Shown here piece by piece: positions 1 through 10,119 of a stretch of 64,000 bases of DNA (position 1 is the stretch's first letter; each line of letters starts with the position of its first letter). Under the pieces are notes generated by a model. The model had not been told where the DNA came from. It worked only from the letters and a program-made list of their open reading frames with translations, and ran no database searches. The position numbers and the translations under genes were made by a program. The stretch lies in the NCBI GenBank assembly GCA_964017195.1, contig OZ024890.1, forward strand, positions 24,545,701 to 24,609,700, read 5' to 3'. This DNA comes from Siderastrea radians. Taxonomy: Eukaryota > Cnidaria > Anthozoa > Scleractinia > Rhizangiidae.

Positions 1-145
1 TCGGAAATGGCCTATTCACAAAGCATGGCCTGAATTCGACTGCTACAGCTTACAACTTAATAACAATTTATGTTCAGAAAGCTGATATGAAATGTGAAGT
101 AAAAAAAAATGACTGCAAGTCACTTGTTTCTCTCTTGTTTTGCAG

Positions 146-1443
146 TTGTCCAGTGCAGCAACAGATGAGCAAGTGAGAGCCATATTGACCAGTGATGATG
201 TGCTCGATGTTTTGGAATCAATTGGCTACACAGGCATCCCACAGAAGGAGACGCTTACTGGAATAGCACCCATTATCCAGTAAGACACGGTTATGTCATT
301 CTTGCGGGTATTGTTTTTATGCATGCAGTCTGTATTTACATGTATGACTTGCTATTGAAACCTGGAAAAGTTTATGAAAAGTCTTTTTTCTGTTTTGTTG
401 TTCTTTCACTAATTTCTTGATAAAAAAAGTTTGTTGTGTCATCTTAATGATAAATGGCTTTTATCCAGGCTTCTTTCACACTTAAGTGAAATGCCTGTAA
501 TGTACATTGCACTGGTATTATTTATTGTACATGTACTTCCTTTCTTGTAGATCGATTTGTATGAAAGATCAGTTATGGCAATATCTTCCCCAATTGGTGC
601 AAATCGAAAGTGGGCTGGATGAGTGTGGTATTCGTAGTCATATAAGAAGAAATACACAAATCTGGAAACCTGTCTTTACAATTACAAGTGGGAATTATTT
701 CACTATGACTGCAGATGAGTTTCAAGACAATATGTCAGTGAACTTCAGTGAATCACAGATTCGCAAAGATGCAGAGATAAACACATTCAAGTTTTTCAGT
801 GATGTGCTAACATCCATTGATGCAGGAGGTATGTTTGATTATTTTGAAGAAGGTATGGTGGGATAAGAAGTCATGTAACACTTCTTTAATGAGAGTCATC
901 ATTTCACACCATACCTGTGTCCTTGGGTCTGTTATGAATTTTTGGTTTCATCAGGTACCTGTTGCAATATAAAAAGGTATCCATCCCTTGTTCTTCCCAC
1001 ATGAACATTATGAAAACTTCAACATCGCAAGGTGGGTTGGGTGGAGGGGCATAGACTAAGTATGGAAGTAGGTTGACGAGCTTCCCCTCTCCAATACAGA
1101 AATATGCCTACATATTGACTCCAGCTTTTATTGCACATTAAATTGTTTGTCGTGTACAGGTATTCCTGAGCAATAATCTTTTTTAACTTCAGGTATTGCT
1201 GGTGTCTGCCTTATGGACTTCATCAAGTGGATGACTGGGTCCCCTCAAGTTCCACCTTTAGGATTTCCTAAGAGGTTCACTGTAGAATTTGTTCATGGTT
1301 GTCGTACCGGTTGTTGCTGTCGACCTACAGCATCAACATGTGATATAACTATAAAGTTACCTGTCCATATTAACAATGAGAAAAACATGGAGGAAATGAT
1401 TGCTTCAGCTGTGCAAGAGTCTTATGGATTTGGTTTAATTTAA
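146..1443 (+). CDS. HECT-domain E3 ubiquitin ligase-like protein, last three exons (5' partial)
   Basis: Three exons fit GT-AG splicing and one continuous frame: 146-279, 551-828 and 1193-1443 (221 codons including the stop). Acceptors follow pyrimidine tracts ending at 145, 550 and 1192; donors begin at 280 and 829. The last exon reads like a HECT C-lobe: FIKWMTGSPQVPP near its start, then TASTC with the likely catalytic cysteine at 1339-1341, and a final YGFGLI, matching the usual HECT ending. HECT enzymes accept ubiquitin on this cysteine and pass it to substrates. The arrangement resembles the G2/M-phase-specific E3 ligase-like (G2E3-like) proteins common in cnidarians, but the upstream domains are outside the window. 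The initiator is not present, and the frame of the first exon is set by the joins. Sure of HECT family, less sure of subfamily. Confidence 0.8.
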
Positions 1444-2247
1444 GAGTCATTTCATGCTCAAGAACTTGTGAAATTGTATTTAGAACATTTGGGCCATGAT
1501 AACAGACAATCAGGGTCATCTACGTTGTTGTGTTTCAAACGTTTACCTCATTTTAATGCAGGCAGTGCTATTTAGCTTGAGCTGAGTTGCAGTCAGGCTC
1601 ACAGAAGCAAATTATAACCAATATTAGGGCTGCACAATTTATTACTAAGTGATGGAGGGGGTGGTGGTGGGGGGGGGGATTTAAAAAACAAAAAACTCCT
1701 GGAAGGAAAAACATCACGGAAACAAGAATTGAAGAAAAAAATTCCTGCATAGTGAGTATAGAAATGATGTATGCATATTAAAAAAAATACATACAGAGGA
1801 TTAATCCCAAAAAATTCCTGCTTAAACAATGGCTGTAAAAAACATTCTTGCAAACTAAAAATTGCCCCCCCCCCCACCCATATAATCCATATAATCAAAT
1901 CTTGTCACTTTTTGATAAAGTATTGCCATAACATACACTGTTCCATTTATGTTCGAAAATTGTAGCTTATTAGAGACAAAACAGTTCATTTTTTAGTCAA
2001 ATGTTAGTTAACATTTACAATTCTGATATCAATTTTTTTAGCTACATTTAAAATTTAGTAAGCACTTAACTTTGTAGAAGCCACAAAAAGGGAGTGTAAG
2101 GGAAACTTATTGTCAGTTTCACCTAAGAACTCCTTGTCGTTCAAAATTTGACAATTTATGTATTGGCTATTGTAATAAAGTTACCATTAGGTTGTATTGT
2201 CATCAATGTAATTCATTTAAAAAATTAAACTAAGGTGCACTGTTAAG
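1444..2247. other. Intergenic region between convergent HECT and integrase-like genes
   Basis: No gene seen. It holds a G-run at about 1668-1678, a C-run near 1866-1874 and AT-rich DNA. An AATAAA at 2174-2179 on the plus strand could be the HECT gene's poly(A) signal, though it lies about 730 bases past the stop. Short ORFs here come from the homopolymer runs. Confidence 0.5.
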
Positions 2248-3657
2248 TCAACCAACAAGCTGCAGTTGGTTGAAACTTTGAAAGAGGTCAAAGGCATCTC
2301 TCTCATTAAGAGGATAATTCCAGCCTTTTATTGCCATTATGTATTCAAAATACTCCTTGTGGTCATCCTCTCTGTCTTCCATATGACACTGTGGCTCCAC
2401 TTCTTTTATTTTGGCTTGAGAAACAGGAACAAGGCAATCAACAGCACCCGAATCTTCAGGTAGGTAATAAAGGATATCTGGAACCCCTGCAACTGTATCA
2501 TGACGTGACCTCCTGATGTAATGACTGTTCCAGTGATCTCTTACTTTATCAAGTTCATTTTGAATTAATTGTGAAAAACAAAACCACAGGCATTCCATGT
2601 GAAAAACATTTCCTAGCTCAACTACTCCGGATTCACACATACTTTTGAAGAAATTGATCCACCAATTTGACCTGCTTTGTGCAAAAGAAGACCACCACCC
2701 TTCAATCCGCTGGTTTGAGGGTGAAGATCCATACTGATGAGCCTTTGCAGCTGCAAATTCATCACTCCCATTATTTCTGAAATAGCATTGTATTGCAGCT
2801 AAAAGTACATTTTCAGTGCCACAATCAGATCGCACAATTCTTGGGCAACCTCCCACATTCTGGACAGCATCTAAAAAAAATTTGGCAGGCACCTTTGGGT
2901 TATTGTTAGATTTGTCAACTTCCAACCAGATTATACGTCTACTGTATCCACAGATGCAGCCGTGGATTGGGAACCCATAAGATTTCAATTTATCATAGCC
3001 TAGGAGGCAAAAATATGCATCATTAAAATAGAACTTCATTTCAAGGTCCTAATGGACAGAAAATTGTATACATGTACCATGTGTTGGGATCACAAAAGAT
3101 AAGTGTTGATAATATAGCCTCATTCCCAACCAGACTTTATTGCTAATATAACCGAATAACCTACCATCTATGTGCCAACAGAAGTTTGGTCCATAGGAAA
3201 CATAAGCCCTTCTCCTCAGCCGCCGTGACTTTCTCTTTTGTACTCCCTCTGGGTCAATATCTTTCATAATACTTGCAACCTGGCTGCGAGGAACATTCAC
3301 ATGATGCCTTAATCGAAGAGCATGCCAAATATAGCGATATCCAGCTAGTGAGCCAGCTCCTTGCATCTCTTGCTTTACGAGATCTCGCACAATATTTTCG
3401 TCATGGTTAGCTTCTTTTCTCTTTAATCCTAAATCTCTCAATTTCCTCTTTAGTGTTCTGACATGCATTTGTACACCATCTTGTTTATCCAACAAACCCA
3501 CAATCGCTTGGTAAGGATAACCACGATGAAAGTACCCCTTAATTAGCTCATCGACAATAGCTGCGCCCTCAGTGGCGTTATGCTGTAGACGATCTCCGCA
3601 CTTGTGACAATATTTGGCCTCAAGCGGACAGTTTTCCCCGCAAGAAGAGCAGAACAT
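2248..3657 (-). CDS. Zinc-ribbon and integrase-core (DDE) protein, two exons
   Basis: Exon 1 is 3165-3657 and exon 2 is 2248-2999, giving 414 residues. The donor (GATG|GTAGGT) and acceptor (CCTAG|GC) join to read HIDGYDKLK, the expected family sequence. The first methionine at 3657 is chosen because it opens a zinc ribbon (Cys3, Cys6, Cys17, Cys20); the open frame extends further upstream but without family character. Residues about 35-150 look like a helix-turn-helix plus basic linker. The integrase core has candidate catalytic residues Asp164 (WHID), Asp223 (RSDCGTEN) and Glu264 (NQRIEGWW), followed by NWWINFF and NSHYIRRSRH. This integrase-core family recurs in cnidarians and fishes; whether it is domesticated or still mobile is unknown. 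I see no terminal repeats around it. Residue 180 is Cys where the family usually has Asp (HGCIDGYSR). Confidence 0.8.
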
Positions 3658-3825
3658 TTTCGATATCGAAACGGGACTCGAACAACTCGTGAAAACAAAA
3701 TGGCTTCCTCCTCGTGTATCGGTTCTTGCTGCTGACCAAAAGGATCGCGGCCTCAGGGGAAGAGAATGGGTCCAGGCCTTCCCAGCCACCATGCGTGCGC
3801 ATTTTATTTTATTTTTATTTATGTA

Positions 3826-4090
3826 GCAATCTTTGTTTATTTGGAGCAACTTTTTATTTTTGCGGCAACTTTTCTATTTTTGCAGCAACTTTATCTTTGC
3901 AGCAACTTTTTTCTTTGCAGCAACTTTTATTTATTTGCGGCAAGTTAAAGAAAATTGCAGTAAGTTTCTTTATTATACAGCAACTTGAATTTGTTTGCAG
4001 AAACTCATTTAAAATTGCAGCAATTCTTAAATTTGCAGCAGAAATTGTTTAAAATTGCAGCAACTTTTAAAATTGCAGCATGTCCCCTGT
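3826..4090. repeat. Degenerate GCAGCAACTTT minisatellite
   Basis: About a dozen copies of a 15-22 base unit built on GCAGCAACTTTTATTT, with the spacer between GCAGCAA cores drifting (TTTAAAATTGCAGCAA towards the right end). It lies directly upstream of the integrase-like gene in that gene's reading direction. It makes several meaningless ORFs rich in Leu, Phe and Gln. Confidence 0.75.
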
Positions 4091-4169
4091 GGGCCACCGT
4101 AGAACCGTTCCATTTGAATTCTCCCCGGAATTACCGGGTTTTCCGTACAAATGGTAAGCGCTCCTGTTC

Positions 4170-4563
4170 CTGTCCATTTAAGACGCATTGCATCTTATTT
4201 AAGATGAATTGCTCTTAACTATTTTCAAATCATCTTAAAATTTATTTAAGATCACGAACAATCTTATTTTAAGATGCTCCTAACTTAAAATAAGAAGTGT
4301 GATTCTTCAATTAAGATATGATAAAATAATGCGTCTTAATTTAAGAATCAAGATATCTTAGTTTAAGACGTTTCAAAACCTTAAATTAAGACGGTAAGAA
4401 TCTTACAAAGAAATAAGAGTGTGGTCATCTTAATTTAAGACGTTTTTGACTCACTTAAGGGTATATCGTCTTAAAATAAGATGATTTCGGTCTTAATTTG
4501 AGTTATTATCTATCTTATGTAAGATGCCTAACATCTTAATTTAAGATTTCAGTTTTTACGGAG
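4170..4563. repeat. Palindromic TTAAGAT/ATCTTAA repeat block
   Basis: Roughly 390 bases packed with both orientations of TTAAGAT/C (ATCTTAATTTAAGAT, CTTAAAATAAG and similar). Spacing is irregular, so this is not a simple tandem array, but the many short inverted repeats could fold on themselves. Its right edge abuts the broken IRG exon at 4564. Confidence 0.7.
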
Positions 4564-4700
4564 CATCTATCCATTCTCCTCTTCAAGAACTCTTTAACAT
4601 TCGAAACGCCTTTTTCATCAACCTCTTCTTGAAGTTCTTCAATTTGGTTTAATTCCCAACTCTCCAGGCTCTCGGGTCCAATATTTCCAACAACATCCAT
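4564..4700 (-). pseudogene. Truncated first exon of an IRG GTPase
   Basis: From the ATG at 4698-4700 the translation (MDVVGNIGPESLESWELNQ, then IEELQEEVDEKGVSNVKEF) aligns with the first exons of the IRG loci at 23.4 and 41.4 kb. Homology stops after KRRMDR at 4564, exactly where the TTAAGA block starts, so the P-loop and donor site are gone. No second exon lies downstream on the minus strand; that space holds the integrase-like gene. The 5' flank at 4701-4840 also matches the flank of the 23.4-kb copy (for example TTCCTTATGGTCAG), so a promoter-exon segment was duplicated and then cut. Confidence 0.8.
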
Positions 4701-4840
4701 GACGAATTCAGGGATAAATGAGAAGTTTACTGTCCTCAAGGCAGATGCGTCGTGGCCTCTGGACCGATAGCAAAAATTGGATATCGCAATCTCGTTCCTA
4801 GAGGCTGCGTTCCTTATGGTCAGCAGAAAGGAAATACCAA

Positions 4841-5471
4841 GGGATTATTATCCTTTTGGTGCACTTCAAAAGGGGCGACTATTCAGAGGAAGTGATTTAT
4901 CCGAGGCAAATTTTACGGTGTTTCGGAAACAATTATTTTAAACGTTGTTCCATAAAAAGAGAGTAAGAGGATCGGGGAGAGAGAATTACGAGAGAGAGGC
5001 AGGAGAGAGGCGATTATTCGAGGAAACAGACCATCCGTGCCAACGCTGTTGTCGACGCTGCAACACAAGAGATCTGGCCCAATTTCAGCCTGGTTTTTAT
5101 GCATCTGTTACTGGAAACTTCCACCCCGGGGAAACATGGGGCATTAGCCACGGAGCAAAGCCAAACGAGGATAATGCCCCACATACAGGGGACGTATTTT
5201 CTGGTCAAGTCCTTACCAAATAAGGATAATGCCCCACATACAGGGGATAGACTCCTTGTCTACAAGAGAAACCCAGTAAAATTTTCAGATGTGTGATTGA
5301 AATTTTTATTTTTTAATGGTAGTATGTAAACTGACAGGCCAAACACGACTCCCGCTAGTGGGGCATGGGTGGGGATTTGTGGTTGCTTTGAATCTTTGCC
5401 TTGCCCGAGTGGGTGGGAATTGATTTATTTTAGTCCTTTGCTTTGCCCACGGGGGTGGGGGATTAACACAT
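4841..5471. repeat. Non-coding stretch with short direct repeats
   Basis: No gene seen. A 25-base unit (ATAATGCCCCACATACAGGG core) occurs at 5168-5192 and 5223-5247, 55 bases apart. At 5390-5465 there are two degenerate copies of a CTTTGC...GGGTGGG unit. ORFs here are not supported by codon pattern or homology. Confidence 0.55.
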
Positions 5472-5850
5472 TTATGGAATACAGTGTTGACAGGCCAAAC
5501 GCGGCTCATATGCTCGTGCTGTGTTTCCGCGACCGTATAGTTTAGCTCTCATGAGTATAACGCCTAGAGATTTTCCTTTTTTGTTTGAGATTATGGGATG
5601 TTTTTTGTGTATTTCTCTTAGTAATGGTTGATTTTGAATTAAGTGCCGTTTGCTCATTAGGAGGTTCTTAAGATTAGGCACAGCCAAGTGGCACGTTGTT
5701 ACGAAAGGAAGAATTTTTTTTCCGGACTCTGCATGTCTAGAAGTTCGGATTGTGGATTCCGTCACTAATTTTCGGTCGGCCTTGGTCGGTATATTGTCGA
5801 CTAATTTTTTCAGTTTCACAACCCGATTAATGTCTGTTTCCTCAACACTG
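5472..5850 (-). pseudogene. Retroelement reverse transcriptase fragment, Penelope-like
   Basis: The minus-strand frame reads KKILPFVTTCHLAVPNLKN, a hydrophobic stretch, HPIISNKKGKSLGVILMRAK and a short Cys-containing tail (LACQHC). In Penelope-like and related RT-plus-endonuclease elements the segment between the RT and the C-terminal module reads PFVTT(Y/F)HP..PNL, then P(I/L)IS(F/Y)RR.KSL.D.LVRAKL. The piece is only about 115 codons, with no RT catalytic motif and no start. I see it as a dead fragment; the exact superfamily is uncertain. Confidence 0.55.
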
Positions 5851-5851
5851 G

Positions 5852-5901
5852 CAACAGACAGACGGACAGACAGACAGACGGACAGACAGACAGACAGACA
5901 G
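5852..5901. repeat. (CAGA)n microsatellite
   Basis: A run of CAGA/CGGA tetranucleotides (GACAGACAGACAGACGG). It lies beside the retroelement fragment and may mark its end. Confidence 0.9.
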
Positions 5902-8330
5902 AATCTTTATTTAAACAAAGTTTCGTCAATTACAAATGAATTGGTTTCCAAGAAAGTCGTGTTTTGAAGATGGCCAAAAGAAAAAAAGGCTCATTACGGG
6001 CTGACCAATGCATTCCACAATTTCTGTATAGCATGAAGTGACAAGGGGAGTTATCTTAATACTTGAATCAGTTTTGCCACATTGGGAGGAGGGGGGGGGG
6101 GTGACAGTAAGCGTCACTATATTTCTATGAGTCTGGAAAAATTTTCGAAATATCCTTCTAATGGTGAAAACGAAACAGTAAATACGCGACTTTCCTTTTT
6201 GTGACAGAAATAAACCGCTAAATACAAAAAAATCAATGTCCAGTGTCACCAAATTTCGTACAACAAGGCTAACGTACCCTAATGCCTTTTGTCACATGGC
6301 AAGCAATTCTCCAGGCTAATTGGAGTATTCTGATTGGCTATTTCCCATTCGGGATTTTACAGTACAGACCGCTACTATGGAAACGGTCCGTTTACATATT
6401 TTTCGCTCGCTACCACTCGCTCCCGGGAAATCAGTTAAATTGTCAAACACAAATCTGAAAACTTTAGGACTCTTGTTAAAAGCGAAATAAAAAATCTCGA
6501 AAAATATTGCCTTCCAAAGCTTTAGTCTAGGTGACAAGCACGGAATACGAACATTTACCCGGCGAGTTAGACATTCCCGAAGGGAGAAAAACTTTCAATT
6601 GTGACTTTTGCAGTTAGCGAGAGCCAGAAGAAACAAATTCGGAGTTTTATTTTAGGATTCCTGACCAAAGAAGGGTCAACAATACTTAGAAAACAATGAC
6701 TGACATGAACATTCTTCTCCGTTGTATGAGGCGATTGAAATGAAAAAATTTCCTTGAGAGCATGCCTAACAAAAAAAATAACTTTTTACCGATGATTAAT
6801 TAGTAATATTGTACCAGTCCTTTTAGCATATAATGATCAAAGGCGCATTACAGCATGAGAACTAAGTGAAATAAATCTAAACTAAATTGAACACGAATCG
6901 CAATTTCTTCTCTCGTGTCCCCTCTAAGATGATCGCCGTTTAAACTTTTACAAAGACGTAAAGAAGAAATATCAGCATTTTGATAGCCCAGACAATTCTG
7001 AACTTAGAATTGCACCTTAAGTTTGAGTTAAAACACATATTGACTTAGAGGCCCTAACAACCAAAACTATAACAAAATTCTCGAAACTGATTGGCTATCG
7101 CCAGTCAGATTTTTTGGGAATTGTTTGTGTTCATTTTACAAGGTGGTTTGGTTGTCGTTGTCTAAGTGGCTCCAGTTGTAGCAGGCGCACAGTAAAGGTA
7201 CTCTTTTCAGCCACCGATTCATTAAAGCCGAAAAAAAAAACTTCTATGTGGTCCATTTTAAATCCGTATTTGAGATGTTATCAGGACAACTCTCATATCC
7301 GTTTTGGCATTCTTGGAACCGTTTGCTGACCTCGTATTAAAAAGAAAAAAATTACTAATAAAGTGAAGCTTTATAGGACCATTTTCACGATCACTGACGT
7401 CCTGGCTCACAGAGCCTCGAGGACTGCGGTGCGTATATTTTATCTGTTCCTTTCACAGTTATTACGGTGACGTGATTATCACCTGGAAAAGACGTTTTCT
7501 TGCTAATAGTCTCTTTTTAAGATGGTTGAATGTCCTCGGAAAACTGCTTTGGAAAATGGTAAATCTAAAAATGTTTTCTGAAGTGTTATTACCTGTCTAT
7601 AATTATCATCCCTCCTTTTTCACTGAAGGTACTCTGCCAGGAATCCTAGTTCATACAGGTTTTGATTTGTTCTGGCTTCGGAACATAACACGAACAAGCA
7701 TCTTCTACCTTTCCACCAGACATTGATATCGCTTCCAAATTTTTGCGATTTTACTGCTAAGAAAGGACAGATAAAAGCTTTGCTAGTAACGCAAAGATGC
7801 TTTTGTCACAACTTGAAGGTGGTTTTAAGGGGACTGTCCACAGGAAAGTACGTAATATGTCTGATAAGATAGTGTATAGCGACCAGCCCAAGCTCGGGGT
7901 CGGCAACGTTTATTGTAGTAAAAAAGCAGTACTTATCAATACCATGCGAGCTCATGAAGCATTACCGCTAAAGAGTTGTGCGTGTTTGGCTAAAACTGAC
8001 ATGCATTAAATTTTGGTAACTCCTGAAAAAGCGGCGTATATGAAGACCAAACACGTACTTAGTTGGAAATATCAGGAAAAGAGGCCAACGGAATTTCAGA
8101 CTACCAAAGACCTCGCTTTTTGTGGCAGCCTCTAAAAACCTTTAACTAACTGAAAAGCATAAGGATGTCTAGCCTACCATGTTCTTTGGTGTAACCGTCA
8201 CCGCTATTGCTGCGCAGAAAACGTTTCAAGATAAACGTTAATGTCCCTCAGTTGTGTCGTATTCTTTAACAACAAATGGAACAAAAGCTGATTTTTTATG
8301 TTAGTAAATATTTCAGTTGTAATAATAATT
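5902..8330. other. Gene-poor AT-rich region
   Basis: No gene or clear repeat family recognised. There is a G-run around 6089-6100. The longest open frames (70-108 codons) have no recognisable motif and no splice-supported partners. Confidence 0.5.
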
Positions 8331-8339
8331 TTTTAAAAG

Positions 8340-9125
8340 GTGCTCATTTTACAAAACCTACCTGACGAGGTAGATATTTTTAATAAAAGAGTAAATATTC
8401 TTGAAACACGTTACCTAATAAAATCTCAAGGTTGGACAGCTTTTCCTGGCAACACAGCCAAAGTACTTAATAAGAAAAACCTTCTTAACAAATCAATAAC
8501 CCCTTTTAATTAAAGAGTAAATTTTCTTGTAACAAGTTACCTTTCACGGTTCTTCCTGGCAACACAGCCATGGTTTTTAGTATAAAATGTCTACTAGGCG
8601 ATTAAATATCTTTTTTGTGAGGTAGTAAATGTCTTTCTCCAACAACTCACTAATGGTTTCTTAATGTTTTACAGTTTTTACTAGCAACAAAGCGAAAATA
8701 ATTATTTGTACGAGAAAATGTCACTTTTTTGACAATTTATACTTCGATCTTGCTGGCTAAAATGCCAACTGAGCAATACTTTTTTGAAGAATAATTAACT
8801 TTTCTTCGACGAGTTCCCCAGTCGCTTGTTGGCTACGTCGCCAAAATACTTACGCCGTAAGTCTACTTTTAAGAGTAAAAATGCGAATTTTCTTAACGAG
8901 ATACTCCGTACTTGCTGGCTACATGGCAAAAGTAATGACTTGCTGAAATCTACTAGTGTGAGTAAATATCCTTTGCTGGCTACATGGCCAAGTAAATACT
9001 TCATAAAGTCGACTTTCTTATCCCTTACGTTTCGTTACGAGTTCCACAGTTCTTGTTGGTTACATGACCAAACTAGTTACGTTATAGTGTCTACCTGTAA
9101 GAGTACATATCCGGGTAAATATCTT
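8340..9125. repeat. Degenerate tandem repeats downstream of IRG-A
   Basis: About eight imperfect units of 60-120 bases built on (C)TTGCTGGCTACATGGCCAAG or TTCCTGGCAACACAGCCA, each followed by an AGTA/AAGTAC-type segment and a GTCTAC/GTCGAC. Examples are near 8452, 8556, 8745, 8825, 8912, 8973 and 9050. Related units lie downstream of IRG-C (38.29-38.74 kb), so this is a shared part of the duplicated locus. It probably includes the 3' untranslated region of IRG-A. Confidence 0.65.
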
Positions 9126-9134
9126 ATCCCAAAT

Positions 9135-10119
9135 TTAATCAATCTTGTTGATTGCCTTTTGGGCGGCTTCCCTCAGGACTAGCTCTGCCACTTCTTCCAC
9201 ATGTTTTAAAAGCTTATTTAGAGCAAAATATGTGGTCGTAAACGACATACCACTGGCTATGGCCAAGCTTACAAGCGGAATATAACGGATCTTATTCTCA
9301 ACAGCTGCGTCTGCGGTATAGCTAGCTGCCAGATACGCAACAAGTTGCGGAATAGTCGTCAGGCTAACTTTACTAACTTTTTCTTGGGTAGAAAAAGGAA
9401 GCGCGGCAAATTTGTCCGAACCTGTTTCTGGAAGACCAAGCTGGGACCTGTAAAAGCTGAGTTCCTTCAGAATTAGCAGGGCGTCAACAGCAATGGATAA
9501 TCCGGGTATTGGAACAAGCGCAGCGGCAGCAGATGCTGAAGCAACCATCCATATGCGCCCTTTGAGAACCTCAACTTTTCTTTGAATAAGATCACGTGAT
9601 GATCTTGTCAGTGACAATATGAGACTCTCTCGCTGGAACGTCGTCAATGCATCTAGAATGGCCTGGGTTAGAAGTGTGAAATCCCATTTTTCGAGGTGAT
9701 GGTTGCTTATCAAAAACACACTTTGGTCATCCCGTAGCAGGTTACCCAGATTTTCCAAACAGTGGCGTCGGATTTTCTCCAGCACGGCATCCTCATTGAA
9801 TGATTGCTTTCTCATCTCGTTTGTGACATCTATATCAATCTTTGTGCGAATGAAGAAGAATTTCTTATTGAACGATATACTGATTTTCCTGGCCAACGCC
9901 AGGTCGTTCTCAGTGAATCGGCCAGCTGTGAAGATAAGGAACGCGTCGTACTTCTCCAACTCCACTTTCTGGCAGTATGTCTCCGGGTCAGGATAGTCTG
10001 GAGTCCCTATTCCTGGCAAATCCCAAAACTTTATATAAGGATTGGTCGGGTGGTCATAAACAGACGGGTAGGACTCTAAAGCATCAATCTCAGCTGCCCC
10101 TTCATCATCTTCATGAAGT
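9135..10119 (-). CDS. IRG-A exon 2: GTPase domain and helical domain
   Basis: Acceptor at 10121-10120 (TTAATTAG), exon 9135-10119, stop at the left edge. Joined to the exon at 23259-23452 it gives a 392-residue GTPase. It carries G3 (DLPGIG, joined residues 98-103), G4 (TKID, 157-160) and, further on, the IRG hallmark RIWMVASASAAAALVPIPGL ending in AVDALLILKELSFYRSQLGL, before a C-terminal helical region. IRG proteins are dynamin-like GTPases that bind membranes and act in cell-autonomous defence in mammals. Oddity: where the other copies have ECT in the switch I region this one reads ALESYPSVYDHP, two residues shorter and without the threonine expected to contact magnesium. Either it is a regulatory, nucleotide-binding-only member, or it is decaying. 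Confidence 0.88.

Noticed and set aside
9703..10079. Open frames on the plus strand opposite IRG-A exon 2, repeated opposite IRG-B, C and D exon 2
   Set aside because: They mirror the coding strand of the GTPase exon, appear at the same place in each copy because the sense protein is conserved, and carry no motif of their own.
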